Below, piece after piece: positions 22,047 through 30,526 of a stretch of 64,000 nt of DNA. The number at the start of each line of letters is the position of its first letter. Position 1 is the stretch's first letter. The translations under genes and the position numbers were made by a program. Source of the DNA: Actinomycetota bacterium (GTDB taxonomy: Bacteria > Actinomycetota > Thermoleophilia > Miltoncostaeales > Miltoncostaeaceae); assembly GCA_016870155.1 (NCBI GenBank), contig VGCE01000001.1:62001-126000 (forward strand). Direction: 5' to 3'. The notes beneath the pieces were generated by a model. The model made no database searches, was not told where the DNA came from, and was given only the letters and a program-made list of their open reading frames with translations.

Positions 22047-22834
22047 GCCGCCACCCGCAGGCGGCGCTTCAGCGCGATGGCCGACGCCCCGATGGTGATG
22101 GCGGCAAGGGCCAGCGCGGTGCCGATTCCGGCCATGGTGGTGCCCAGCGTGGCGCCGCCGATTATCTCCAGGCGCATCGACTCCACGAGCCAGCTGATGG
22201 GGTTGACCCGTGCGATGGCCGCGTACCAGCCGGTCATGGTCTCGATGGGGAAGAACGCCGATGAGAAGAACAGCAGGGCGAAGAAGAGGGGGAACATGCC
22301 CTGCACGGCCTCGCCCGATCCGGTGCGAAGGGCCAGGTACACCCCCAGCCCGCCCACCGCCGCGGCGAAGATCACCGCGATCAGCAGCACGATGAGGAAC
22401 CCGGTGATGCCGCCGTCCACCCGCGCGCCGAAGATCCACGCGATGCCCACGAACAGCACGGCTTGGAACAGCCCGAGAGCCATCGACGCGCCGAGGCGCC
22501 CGGTCAGGATCGCCACCCGCGAGATGGGGGACGCCACCAGCCGGTCGAAGAACCCGCCCTCGATGTCGGTGGCGAACGCCGCGCCGGCCGAGGTGCCGCC
22601 GATGAGCACGCCCTGCACGATCGCACCGCACACGGCAAAGTCGAGGAACCCGCGCACGGGCGGGAATCCCGGCACGGCGCCCGGCGCGCCGCCGAACGAC
22701 GCCGTGAAGATGGCCATGAGCACGAGGGGGAAGAACAGCGCCGGGAACCACGCCTGCGGCAGCCGGACGGTGGTGATGATCGACCGCCACGCGAGGGCGG
22801 CGGTCTGGCGCACCACGGGCGCGGCGGCCGTCAC
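22043..22834 (-). CDS. ABC-2 type transporter permease
   Basis: 263-residue permease paralogous to its downstream neighbour, with about six membrane segments and the loop TDIEGGFFDRLVASPISRVAI. GTG at 22834 overlaps the ATPase stop (GTGA), so the three exporter genes are translationally coupled. Two related permeases suggest a heterodimeric membrane domain. Confidence 0.85.
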   Translation of the reverse strand: MTAAAPVVRQTAALAWRSIITTVRLPQAWFPALFFPLVLMAIFTASFGGAPGAVPGFPPVRGFLDFAVCGAIVQGVLIGGTSAGAAFATDIEGGFFDRLVASPISRVAILTGRLGASMALGLFQAVLFVGIAWIFGARVDGGITGFLIVLLIAVIFAAAVGGLGVYLALRTGSGEAVQGMFPLFFALLFFSSAFFPIETMTGWYAAIARVNPISWLVESMRLEIIGGATLGTTMAGIGTALALAAITIGASAIALKRRLRVAA

Positions 22835-23802
22835 GCGGCGGGCACCTCGTCGCCGGCGCCCTCCAGGTGCCGGCCCGTGCACTTGAGGAACACGTCGTCG
22901 AGCGTGGGCTCGGCGAGGTCGATCGACTGGAAGCGCACCCCGGCGTCGTCCAGCGCGCGCACGGCGTCGGCCATCGCCGACGATCCGCCGGGAAGGCGCA
23001 CGCCCGCGCCGTGGTCCACCGAGCCGGGCACGATGGGACCGAACCGGGACAGCACGGCGGCGATGTCATCCGCCGAGCAGCCCTCGCCGGCGGTCACGGT
23101 GAGCAGCGGCTCGCCGATCTCGGCCTTCAGCGCCGCCGGCGCGCCATCGGCCACGATGCGCCCGCCGTCGATGATCGCCACGCGGTCGGCGAGCTGGTCG
23201 GCCTCCTCGAGGTACTGCGTGGTGAGGAAGATCGTGGTGCCGTGCTCGGCGTTGAGGCGGCGCACCTCCTCCCAGAGGGTGACCCGCGAGGTCGGATCGA
23301 GCCCCGTGGTGGGCTCGTCGAGGAACAGCACCACGGGCTCATGCACCAGCGACAGCGCCAGGTCGAGCCGACGCCGCATGCCGCCCGAGTAGGTGCCCAC
23401 GCGGCGGTCGGCGGCGTCCTCCAGCCCCACGCGGGCCAGAAGATCGTCGGCGCGCGCGCGGCAAGCGGCGCGCGGCAGGCCGTGCAGCACGCCCTGCAGG
23501 CGAAGGAGCTCGCGGCCCGTCATGTAGGGGTCGATCGCGGCATCCTGCAGCGCCACCCCGATGCGCCGGCGCACCGCATCGGGGTCAGCCATCACGTCGT
23601 AGCCGGCTACCATCGCGGTTCCGCCGGTGGGCCGCAGAAGCGTGGTGAGCATGCGCACCGTGGTGCTCTTGCCGGCGCCATTCGGCCCGAGGAATCCGAA
23701 GATGCCGCCCGACTCCACGACCAGGCTCACGCCGTCCACGGCGCGGATCCCGCCCTTGAACTCGCGCACGAGGTCGCGGGTCTCCACTGCCGGTGCACTC
23801 AC
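22831..23802 (-). CDS. ABC transporter ATP-binding protein (DrrA-like)
   Basis: 323 residues. Walker A GPNGAGKSTTVRML, Q-loop VALQDAAID, signature YSGGMRRRLDLAL, Walker B VVLFLDEPTTGLDP and an H-loop region reading FLTTQYLEEAD, as in drug-resistance and daunorubicin-type exporters where the histidine is replaced by glutamine. A C-terminal domain of about 90 residues follows, as in DrrA. GTG at 23802 is preferred to GTG at 23811 because a TAGGGT box lies 7 bases upstream. Confidence 0.88.
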   Translation of the reverse strand: MSAPAVETRDLVREFKGGIRAVDGVSLVVESGGIFGFLGPNGAGKSTTVRMLTTLLRPTGGTAMVAGYDVMADPDAVRRRIGVALQDAAIDPYMTGRELLRLQGVLHGLPRAACRARADDLLARVGLEDAADRRVGTYSGGMRRRLDLALSLVHEPVVLFLDEPTTGLDPTSRVTLWEEVRRLNAEHGTTIFLTTQYLEEADQLADRVAIIDGGRIVADGAPAALKAEIGEPLLTVTAGEGCSADDIAAVLSRFGPIVPGSVDHGAGVRLPGGSSAMADAVRALDDAGVRFQSIDLAEPTLDDVFLKCTGRHLEGAGDEVPAA

Positions 23803-23809
23803 CCCCCTC

Positions 23810-23815
23810 ACCCTA
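23810..23815 (-). promoter_or_regulatory. Putative -10 box TAGGGT of the ABC exporter operon
   Basis: Read on the minus strand, TAGGGT precedes the GTG at 23802 by 7 bases, the leaderless arrangement seen elsewhere in the window. Confidence 0.45.
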
Positions 23816-23855
23816 CAACCAGTGCCGTGCGGCGTGGCGGTGGGGACGCCGACGC

Positions 23856-23861
23856 TAAGCT
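23856..23861 (+). promoter_or_regulatory. Putative -10 box TAAGCT of the DksA/TraR-type gene
   Basis: TAAGCT lies 6 bases before the ATG at 23868 in the divergent gap with the ABC exporter operon. No Shine-Dalgarno sequence is present. Confidence 0.5.
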
Positions 23862-23867
23862 CAGCGC

Positions 23868-24221
23868 ATGCCCAAGGGAGAGGATCAGGCGGAACGCCTC
23901 GCGCGCCTGGCGCGTGAGGCCCACGAGCGCGCTGAGGCGCTCGACCTGGCCGCCGACGGCAATGAGGCCAGCGACGCCCACCACCACCCGGCGGAGGCCG
24001 CCACCGACGCCGAGGCGCGTGAGCGGCAGCTGCAGGCGCAGCTGAAGCTCAAGGAGGAGGAGGAGCGGCTGCTGCGCCTCGCCGAGGCCGCTCAGCGCGG
24101 CGAGTACGGCATCTGCATCGACTGCGGCGGGGCCATCCCCACGGCGCGCCTGGAGATCGTGCCCGACGCCGAGCGGTGCGTTGCCTGCCAGCAGGCCGCG
24201 TCCGGCGGCCGCCGGCGCTAG
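23868..24221 (+). CDS. DksA/TraR-type zinc-finger protein
   Basis: 117 residues. The first 80 are a long charged coiled coil (EDQAERLARLAREAHERAEA, QLQAQLKLKEEEERLL). A C4 zinc finger follows: CIDCG, then CVACQ about 20 residues later, with the family's GEYGICIDCGGAIPTARLE. DksA-like proteins bind in the RNA polymerase secondary channel, but the E. coli-type acidic tip is not clearly conserved here, so a direct transcription role is uncertain. Its TAG shares CTAG with the convergent heme A synthase stop. Confidence 0.82.
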   Translation: MPKGEDQAERLARLAREAHERAEALDLAADGNEASDAHHHPAEAATDAEARERQLQAQLKLKEEEERLLRLAEAAQRGEYGICIDCGGAIPTARLEIVPDAERCVACQQAASGGRRR

Positions 24222-25162
24222 GCCGGGGTCCATCTCCGGGTGATCGGGCGCGCGAGGCGCCAGAGGGCCGCGATGCCAACGCCCCACACCAGGCCGGCCA
24301 CGCCCACGTGGAACACCACGACCTCCCACGGGAGCTGCGTGCGCCACTGCACCTCCCCGATGATGGCCTGCGCGATGAAGAGCGGGGTGAACAGGAGGGC
24401 CGGCACGAAGAAGCCCCGGTCGTCGCGGCGACCGCGCGCGACGATGGCGATGATCAGGCCCACGACCCCCAGCACGATCACCGCGCGCACGTGCCAGTAC
24501 GCCGCCGCGTCGATGCTGCCGATGCGGTGCGTCACGTCGGGGTCACCCGAGTGCGGCCCCGCCGCCGTGGTGAGCACGCCGGTGGTGAGCGTGGTGGCCA
24601 GCGCGACGGCGCCGAGCGCCGCGAGCCAGCCCGATGCCGTCGTGACGGCGCGGCGCACGCCCCGCACCACGTCGTCGGTGCCGAGGAAGGCGATCACCCC
24701 GGCGCCGAGCGCCACGAGCGAGAGCAGAAAGTGCGATCCCACCAGCAGCGGGTGCAACTCGAACACCACGGTCACCGCGCCGAGGGGCACCTGCCCCACG
24801 GTGGCGAGTGCCGCCACGACGGCTGCCGCCCGCGTCCCGCCCGATGTCACCCGTGAGCGCACCACCACGATGGCCGCCAGGACCGCCACTGCCATCACCA
24901 CTCCCGACAGCAGTCGGTTGGTGTACTCGATCCACGCGTTGGCATCCATGGCGGGGATGACGCTGGTGTTCTGGCACAGCGGCCAGTCGGTGCAGCCGAG
25001 CCCAGAGTCGGTGAGCCGCACGATGCCGCCGCTGGGGATGATCACCCACAGCAGCGCCAGGGCGATTCCGGTGATCCAGCGCACCCCGCGCGGCGAGGTG
25101 AGCCTGGCCCAGGCGCGGCGCAGGTCGCCCGCGGGCAGAACGGTCTCGGAGTCGGTAGTCAT
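24218..25162 (-). CDS. ctaA: Heme A synthase (COX15/CtaA family)
   Basis: 314-residue membrane protein with about eight helices, oxidising heme O to heme A for cytochrome oxidase. Visible features: GGIVRLTDSGLGCTDWPLC in the first external loop with two cysteines, the catalytic-type glutamate in WIEYTNRLLSG, HFLLSL, DVTHRIGSIDAAAYWHVRAV, and FHVGVAGLVWG. The position often occupied by heme-ligand histidine (ExxHR) is asparagine here; I believe actinobacterial homologues commonly show this. The ATG is set by a TACCAT box 6 bases upstream. No ctaB or cytochrome oxidase genes are in the window. Confidence 0.86.
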   Translation of the reverse strand: MTTDSETVLPAGDLRRAWARLTSPRGVRWITGIALALLWVIIPSGGIVRLTDSGLGCTDWPLCQNTSVIPAMDANAWIEYTNRLLSGVVMAVAVLAAIVVVRSRVTSGGTRAAAVVAALATVGQVPLGAVTVVFELHPLLVGSHFLLSLVALGAGVIAFLGTDDVVRGVRRAVTTASGWLAALGAVALATTLTTGVLTTAAGPHSGDPDVTHRIGSIDAAAYWHVRAVIVLGVVGLIIAIVARGRRDDRGFFVPALLFTPLFIAQAIIGEVQWRTQLPWEVVVFHVGVAGLVWGVGIAALWRLARPITRRWTPA

Positions 25163-25168
25163 GAGGCG

Positions 25169-25174
25169 ATGGTA
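25169..25174 (-). promoter_or_regulatory. Putative -10 box TACCAT of ctaA
   Basis: On the minus strand TACCAT precedes the ctaA ATG by 6 bases. The same bases form the first two codons (ATG GTA) of the divergent gene on the plus strand. Confidence 0.45.
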
Positions 25175-25735
25175 GACCCGCATCCGCCCGCGCAGAGCGG
25201 GACGACCGTCCGTACCGAGCGCGACGACGTGCCCCCGCGCGGCCTTGGCATAGGCCTGGGCATCGCCGTGCTCGCGGTGGGCGTGGCCATTGCCTTCGGA
25301 TCCACTACGGGCGCGCCCGCGCAGGTGGCCACGGACGTCGTGACGGCTCAGGCGCAGCCCCCCGAGGGTGGGGCGCCACCCACCTCGTCCACCGGGCGTC
25401 CACTGGCCAGCGCATTCGGCGTGGCCTTCCCCGATCTGGGCCGGCGCCTGGGGTGGAGCCCCGTCGCACGACGTGATGACGTGGTGGACGGTCGGCAGGT
25501 GCGAACGCTGGTGTACGCCCGCGCGGGCAGGCGCATGGCGTGGTCGGTGGTGGACGGGCCCCCGGTGCCGGTGCCCCCGGGGTCCACGTCGGTGCCAGTG
25601 CGCGGTCCGGCCACGGCGCAGTTCGAGTCGGGTGGGCGCGTGGCCGTGCTCACCAGGCGCGAGGGCCACTCGGTGGTGGTGTCGGCGGCCGGCGTGCCGT
25701 CGGTGGCGATCATCCGGGCGGCACGCGCCAGGTGA
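25169..25735 (+). CDS. Hypothetical single-pass membrane-anchored protein
   Basis: 188 residues, family not recognised. A short N-terminal region is followed by one hydrophobic helix (LGIGLGIAVLAVGVAIAFGS, about 27-46), then a Pro/Ala-rich linker and a presumably extracytoplasmic domain with short beta-like repeats (RRDDVVDGRQVRTLVYARAG). The ATG is 6 bases from the divergent ctaA start. The stop overlaps the Nramp gene (GTGA), so it is coupled to metal transport genes and may be an accessory envelope protein; this is inference. Confidence 0.6.
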   Translation: MVDPHPPAQSGTTVRTERDDVPPRGLGIGLGIAVLAVGVAIAFGSTTGAPAQVATDVVTAQAQPPEGGAPPTSSTGRPLASAFGVAFPDLGRRLGWSPVARRDDVVDGRQVRTLVYARAGRRMAWSVVDGPPVPVPPGSTSVPVRGPATAQFESGGRVAVLTRREGHSVVVSAAGVPSVAIIRAARAR

Positions 25736-27057
25736 GCCTGCGACCCCCTCAGGCGCCGCCGCCCGGCCCCGGCCCGGAGGAGGCGCTGCCCGGTGACGCC
25801 CTGGTGCTGCGCGCGGCCGAGGAGTCGCTCTCGGGCCGCCGGTCGGGCGTCCGCCGCTTCACGCCGTTCCTCGGGCCGGCGTTCATCGCCGCGGTGGCCT
25901 ACATCGACCCGGGCAACTTCGCCACCAACATGGCGGCTGGGGCCGAGTTCGGGTTCCTGCTGCTGTGGGTGATCGTGGCGGCCGTGCTGATGTCCATGCT
26001 CATCCAGTCGATGTCGGCCAAGCTCGGCATCGCCTCCGGAATGAACCTGGCCGAGGCCTGCCGGGCCCGCTACAGCCGCCCGGTGCGGCTGGGGCTGTGG
26101 CTGCAGGCCGAGCTCGTGGCCATGGCCACGGACGTCGCGGAGTTCGTCGGTGCCGCCCTGGGCCTCTACCTGCTGTTCGGCATTCCCCTGCTTCCCGCGG
26201 CCGTCATCACCGCCGTGGCCTCGTACGCCATCCTCGCCATGCAGGCGCGGGGCTTCCGCAGGCTCGAGGCCATAATCGCGGCATTCGTCGGGGTGATCGT
26301 GGTCGCGTTCGCCGTTCAGGTGTTCCTCGCCGAGCCCTCGCCGTCCGAGGTGGCCGGCGGCCTCATCCCGGGCTTCGACGGCACCGCCAGCGTGCTGCTG
26401 GCCGTGGGAATCCTCGGCGCCACCGTGATGCCCCACGTGATCTACCTGCACTCCGCTCTTACGCAGCGCCGCGTGCCGCGGGCCGACCCCGCGGCCAAGA
26501 GCAAGCTCTTCCGCTTCGAGGTGGTGGACGTGATCATCGCCATGACCATCGCGGGACTCGTGAACATCTCGATGCTGGTCATCGCTGCCACCGTGTTCAA
26601 CTCGGCCGGCATGACCGGGGTGGGGGAGGACCTCACCCAGGTGTACGAGGGCCTCGGCATGGCGCTGGGCAGTTACGCCGACGTGCTGTTCGGCGTGGCC
26701 CTGCTGGCCTCGGGGCTCTCGTCGTCGAGCATCGGCACGCTCGCGGGGCAAGTGGTGATGGAGGGGTTCCTGCAGCGGCGCATCCCGGTATGGCTGCGGC
26801 GCGCCATCACCATGGCGCCGGCGTTCATCATCCTCGCGATCGGGGTGGACCCCGTGGTGGCGCTGGTCATCTCGCAGGTCATCCTGTCGTTCGGCATCCC
26901 GTTCGCGCTCATCCCCCTGCTGCAGGCGACGTCCGACCGGCAGGTGATGGGGGTTCTCGTCAACCGGCGTGCCACGGCGGTCGTCGGTATCGCCATCGCC
27001 GTGGTGGTCATCGCCCTGAATACGGTGCTGCTCGTGCTCACCTTCTCGGGGGCCTGA
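25732..27057 (+). CDS. Nramp family divalent metal transporter (MntH-like)
   Basis: Proton-coupled importer of Mn2+/Fe2+, 441 residues with about 11 membrane helices. The metal-site motifs are YIDPGNFATNM in helix 1 (DPGN) and the helix 6 motif MPHVIYLHSAL (MPH). GTG overlaps the previous stop. A short disordered Pro-rich N-terminus precedes the first helix. The next gene begins at its stop (TGATG). Both Nramp motifs are intact, which favours Mn/Fe over Mg or Al specificity. Confidence 0.9.
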   Translation: MSLRPPQAPPPGPGPEEALPGDALVLRAAEESLSGRRSGVRRFTPFLGPAFIAAVAYIDPGNFATNMAAGAEFGFLLLWVIVAAVLMSMLIQSMSAKLGIASGMNLAEACRARYSRPVRLGLWLQAELVAMATDVAEFVGAALGLYLLFGIPLLPAAVITAVASYAILAMQARGFRRLEAIIAAFVGVIVVAFAVQVFLAEPSPSEVAGGLIPGFDGTASVLLAVGILGATVMPHVIYLHSALTQRRVPRADPAAKSKLFRFEVVDVIIAMTIAGLVNISMLVIAATVFNSAGMTGVGEDLTQVYEGLGMALGSYADVLFGVALLASGLSSSSIGTLAGQVVMEGFLQRRIPVWLRRAITMAPAFIILAIGVDPVVALVISQVILSFGIPFALIPLLQATSDRQVMGVLVNRRATAVVGIAIAVVVIALNTVLLVLTFSGA

Positions 27058-28445
27058 TGCGCCCGCGCCTCATCGCGCCCGGGCTGGTGGCGCTGTGCGC
27101 GCTCGTGGTGGTGGCCGCGTGGCCGGGGGCCGCGCACTCCGCTACGGCGATCTCGCCCCCCGACGGCGCCGTGCTGGCGGCCGCTCCGCAGTCGGTGCGC
27201 ATCGCCCAGGCGGCGCCGCTCGAGCCGGATCTCGTGCAGGCGCAGGTGCGCGGGCCGCGCGGGGCGCAGTCGCGCGAGGCGGCAGTGGGTGCCGACGACC
27301 CCCAGGCCATCGTCATCCGCGTGCTGCCCGACGGGCCGGGCACCTATCGGGTGGCGTGGTCGGGCATGACCACCGACGGCCATTCCTTCGCGGGCACCAG
27401 CGCCTTCTCGGTGCGCTCGGCACGGCCCGTGGCCGCGCCGGTGGTGCCGGCGGGCGCAGATGGCGCCGGCCCCCTCGCGGTGATCGCCCGCCTGCTGGTG
27501 GTGATCGGCGTGTTCGGCACCGCTGGCATGGCACTCGCGCGCGAGTGGGTGCTGGCCCGCGCGTGGTCGGCGGGCGGCATCGCGCCCCCGGGCGCCGGGG
27601 GAGCGGATCGCCTGCGCGCGCATGCAGAGGCGGCCTCCGGTGGTCCCGTCGGCCGGTGGTGGCGTGCCTGGTGGGCGCTGCTCGCTGCGTGGGCAGTGGG
27701 ACTCGCCATCGCGCTGCCCGTGCAGGCGGTGGCCGTGGATGGCGCGTGGGGAGACCTGCTCGGGGGCACGCGCTGGGGCACCGCGTGGATCGCCCTGCTC
27801 GTGCTGGCCGTGATTGGCGCCGTGGCGGCGCTGGTGGTGCGCGGCGGCCGGCCATCGGCCGGGCCATCGGGTGCACGCATGTACGTGCTCGCGGTGCCCG
27901 GGCTGCTCGGCGCCGTGCTGCTCTCGTGGTCGGGCCATGCCGCGAGCGGCACCGACGCCACGCTCGGCACGGCGATCGACGTCGTGCACGGGTGGGCCAC
28001 GGCGGCGTGGCTCGGGGGCCTGGTGATGCTGCTGGTGCTCGCGCTGCCCCTGCTGCGCGCCCTGGGCCCCGATGACCGGGTGCGCCTGGGTGCCGGGGTA
28101 GTGGTGAGGTTTTCGGCCCTGGCCGTGGGCGCGGTGGTGATCCTGGTGATCACGGGCGTGTATCGCGCCCTCGCGGAGTTGCCGTCGCTGTCGGCCCTGT
28201 GGAGCACCGCGTACGGCGTGGCGCTGCTGGCCAAGCTCGTCGTGTTCGGGATGATGCTGGTGCTGGCGGCGTGGAACCGGCTGGTGCTTCACCCCCGGCT
28301 GGAGCGGGTGGCCATGGGCCTCGAGCCACCGGGAGCGTCCGATGGCCTCGCTGCACTGGCGGCGAGCGTGTGGGCCGAGGTACTGCTGGGCGCGGCGGTG
28401 CTGCTGGCCGTGGCCGTGATGGTGGGCCTTATGCCCCCGACCTGA
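27057..28445 (+). CDS. CopC-CopD fusion, copper resistance/import protein
   Basis: 462 residues. A signal peptide ends near GAAHSATAIS, and cleavage after GAA would expose an N-terminal histidine, the Cu(II) ligand of CopC. The CopC beta-barrel (about 27-135) includes SPPDGAVL and the TTDGHSFAGTSAFSVR strand with the second conserved histidine. Eight or so membrane helices of CopD follow (VVHGWATAAWLGGLVMLL, FSALAVGAVVILVITG). YcnJ-type fusions are implicated in copper uptake. The ATG is embedded in the stop of the Nramp gene, giving a two-gene metal transport unit. Confidence 0.85.
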   Translation: MRPRLIAPGLVALCALVVVAAWPGAAHSATAISPPDGAVLAAAPQSVRIAQAAPLEPDLVQAQVRGPRGAQSREAAVGADDPQAIVIRVLPDGPGTYRVAWSGMTTDGHSFAGTSAFSVRSARPVAAPVVPAGADGAGPLAVIARLLVVIGVFGTAGMALAREWVLARAWSAGGIAPPGAGGADRLRAHAEAASGGPVGRWWRAWWALLAAWAVGLAIALPVQAVAVDGAWGDLLGGTRWGTAWIALLVLAVIGAVAALVVRGGRPSAGPSGARMYVLAVPGLLGAVLLSWSGHAASGTDATLGTAIDVVHGWATAAWLGGLVMLLVLALPLLRALGPDDRVRLGAGVVVRFSALAVGAVVILVITGVYRALAELPSLSALWSTAYGVALLAKLVVFGMMLVLAAWNRLVLHPRLERVAMGLEPPGASDGLAALAASVWAEVLLGAAVLLAVAVMVGLMPPT

Positions 28446-28449
28446 CCGG

Positions 28450-28455
28450 CATCAT
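28450..28455 (+). promoter_or_regulatory. Possible -10 box CATCAT before xseA
   Basis: CATCAT lies 6 bases before the xseA ATG. It matches the spacing of the TANNNT boxes but not the first base, so it is weaker evidence than the others. Confidence 0.25.
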
Positions 28456-28461
28456 CTGGCC

Positions 28462-29748
28462 ATGGCCGATGACGCCCCGCGGGCCCGCGTGTTCGAGGTG
28501 GATGACGTGGTCAGCGCCCTCGAGCGCGTGATCAGCGAGCACACGCGCACGGTGTACATCCGCGGCGAGGTGATGAACCTGCGATCGGGCCGTGACGGAC
28601 GCCTGCTGTGGTTCCGTCTGGAGGATCCCCGTGACGGTTACGACGCGCGGGTGGACTGCTTCGCCTACTCCACCGACGTGGCCGAGGGCCACGTGCTCGC
28701 GGACGGCGCGCTGGTGCAGGCCGTGGCGCGGCCGGAGTTCTCGCGGCGTGATGGGCGCCTGACCATCCGGCTGCGGCGTATCGAGCCGGCGGGCGAGGGG
28801 GAGATCCTCCGGATGATCGAGGAGCGCCGGCGGCGGCTGGCCGCCGAGGGCCTGTTCGACGTCGCGCTCAAGCGCCCGCTGCCCTTCGTGCCCGCAGGCG
28901 TGGGGCTGGTCACCGCCGCAGGCGGCGCGGCGCGGGCCGATGTGCTCATGCGCATCGAGGGACGGTTCCCGGTTCCTGTGGTGGTGGCCCACGCCGCCAT
29001 GCAGGGCGCGGCGTGCGTGCACGAGGTCACCCGGGCCATCGCCGCGCTCGACGCCGACCCCCGGGTGGATGCGATCCTCGTGGCTCGCGGGGGTGGTTCG
29101 CTGCAAGACCTGCTGCCGTTCAGCGACGAGCGGATCGTGCGCGCCATCCGCGCATGCGGCACGCCGGTGGTGGTGGGGATCGGGCACGAGCCCGACGTCA
29201 CGCTCGCGTGCCTTGCGGCTGATGCCACCGGTGCAACGCCCACGGCGGCGGCCGACCTGCTGGTGCCCGACCGCGCGGTGCTGCTCGAGGACCTGGCGGC
29301 CCTGCGCCGCCGCCTCGGCGCAGGTGCCCTGCGCGCCGCCGGTCGCGCGCGACGGGAACTCGACCTCATCGCCGCGCGCCCGGGGCTCATGCGCCCGCAC
29401 GACGCCGTGGTGCGCAGGCCCGTCGAGGCCGTGGCATCGCTGGGCGCGCGCCTCAGGCGCGCCGCGCGCGATGGCGTGGTGATGCCGGCACGCGACCTGC
29501 GCGCGCTGGGCGCCCGTCGCTCCCTTGCCATCGGTTCCGCGCAGTCGGGGGCCGCCGCGCGCCTCGCGGTGCTCAGCGCCAGGCTCAGCGCGGGCGATCC
29601 GTCGCGTCCCATGGCTGATGGCTTCGCCCTGGTGCGCGATGACGGGGGGCACCTCGTGCCATCGGCCGGCGCGCTCGGTCCCGGCATGCTGCTGTCACTG
29701 GAGTTCCGCGACGGCGTGGTGCCGGTGCGGGTGGAGGAGGAGGCCTGA
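28462..29748 (+). CDS. xseA: Exodeoxyribonuclease VII large subunit
   Basis: Bidirectional single-strand exonuclease subunit, 428 residues. The N-terminal OB-fold spans about residues 8-105 (YIRGEVMNLR, LWFRLED). The catalytic domain has VGLVTAAGGAARADVL, the DAILVARGGGSLQDLLPFSD core and VVVGIGHEPDVTLA, which aligns with the family's GHETD site but reads HEPD. An Arg/Ala-rich coiled-coil region follows. ATG at 28462; the last base overlaps xseB. Confidence 0.92.
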   Translation: MADDAPRARVFEVDDVVSALERVISEHTRTVYIRGEVMNLRSGRDGRLLWFRLEDPRDGYDARVDCFAYSTDVAEGHVLADGALVQAVARPEFSRRDGRLTIRLRRIEPAGEGEILRMIEERRRRLAAEGLFDVALKRPLPFVPAGVGLVTAAGGAARADVLMRIEGRFPVPVVVAHAAMQGAACVHEVTRAIAALDADPRVDAILVARGGGSLQDLLPFSDERIVRAIRACGTPVVVGIGHEPDVTLACLAADATGATPTAAADLLVPDRAVLLEDLAALRRRLGAGALRAAGRARRELDLIAARPGLMRPHDAVVRRPVEAVASLGARLRRAARDGVVMPARDLRALGARRSLAIGSAQSGAAARLAVLSARLSAGDPSRPMADGFALVRDDGGHLVPSAGALGPGMLLSLEFRDGVVPVRVEEEA

Positions 29749-30014
29749 TGGGTGATGCCGTGCCCGACCTGTCGGCGATCGAGATCACCGAGCAGGGTGA
29801 TATCCCCGACGGCGTGGCGTTCGAGGATGCCATCGCCGAGCTCGAGGGCTGCGTCGACCAGCTGGAATCCGGCGACGCCGGGCTCGACGAGGCGCTCCGG
29901 CTGTTTCGCCGCGGCGCCGCGCTGCAGGCCTGGTGCGAGGCGCGCCTCGAGGCCATTCGCGCGCAGGTGGAGGCGCTCACCGGCGGGGACGCAGGCGAGG
30001 TGGACGACTCCTAG
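29748..30014 (+). CDS. xseB: Exodeoxyribonuclease VII small subunit
   Basis: 88 residues, the small helical-hairpin subunit that binds the XseA coiled coil. The core FEDAIAELEGCVDQLESGDA and LDEALRLFRRGAAL is the family signature, with an acidic tail. ATG overlaps the xseA stop by one base. The N-terminal extension of about 22 acidic residues is longer than in E. coli. Confidence 0.92.
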   Translation: MGDAVPDLSAIEITEQGDIPDGVAFEDAIAELEGCVDQLESGDAGLDEALRLFRRGAALQAWCEARLEAIRAQVEALTGGDAGEVDDS

Positions 30015-30018
30015 CGGG

Positions 30019-30519
30019 TCAGCCCGCCGCCGGCCGTGACCACAGCGGCTTGCGCGTGGTGGCGAATGGCAGCCAGGACGTCCCGCGCAGGATCTGCACG
30101 CCGTTGGCGCGTTCGAATGCGGCGATCCACTGGCGCGAGCGAAGGTCGGTCATGCCCGCCGCGAAGGCCAGTCCCGCGAGCAGGGCGGCGAACTGCACCC
30201 ATACGACGAGCGCGATCACCACGAGGACGAGCGCGAGCAGGGTGGGCAGCCCGGCACGGCGCAGGGTGGTGGCCTCCGGCTCCACCACCAGGTCGGCGGG
30301 CGCAGGGGGCGCCGAGTCCACCGCAGTGCGCAGCCACCCGCCGCTGACCACCACCTGGGCCAGCCCGAACACCAGCGCCACGATGATGAACGGGATGATC
30401 GCCCGGCCGGCGCCGCCATCCACCACGACCGAGGCCGCGATGACGCCCAGCACGCCGACGCCGGCGAGCCCCCAGCCGTCGATGGCCAGGTCACGGGTGA
30501 TGGGAGAGATGACCGCCAC
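30019..30519 (-). CDS. Hypothetical membrane protein
   Basis: 166 residues with three or four hydrophobic segments (WGLAGVGVLGVIAASVVVDG, IIPFIIVALVFGLAQVVVSG, TLLALVLVVIALVVWVQFAA). The C-terminal third carries Trp and Arg residues (SRQWIAAFERANGVQILRGT). No family recognised. GTG at 30519 leaves a 7-base gap after the upstream gene; an in-frame TTG at 30537 overlapping that gene is the alternative. It converges on xseB with 4 bases between the stops. Confidence 0.5.
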   Translation of the reverse strand: MAVISPITRDLAIDGWGLAGVGVLGVIAASVVVDGGAGRAIIPFIIVALVFGLAQVVVSGGWLRTAVDSAPPAPADLVVEPEATTLRRAGLPTLLALVLVVIALVVWVQFAALLAGLAFAAGMTDLRSRQWIAAFERANGVQILRGTSWLPFATTRKPLWSRPAAG

Positions 30520-30526
30520 GTCGGGA

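Noticed and set aside
24218-25162. Missing heme-ligand histidine in CtaA (ExxNR instead of ExxHR)
   Set aside because: I recall actinobacterial CtaA proteins commonly having this asparagine, so I do not treat it as loss of function.
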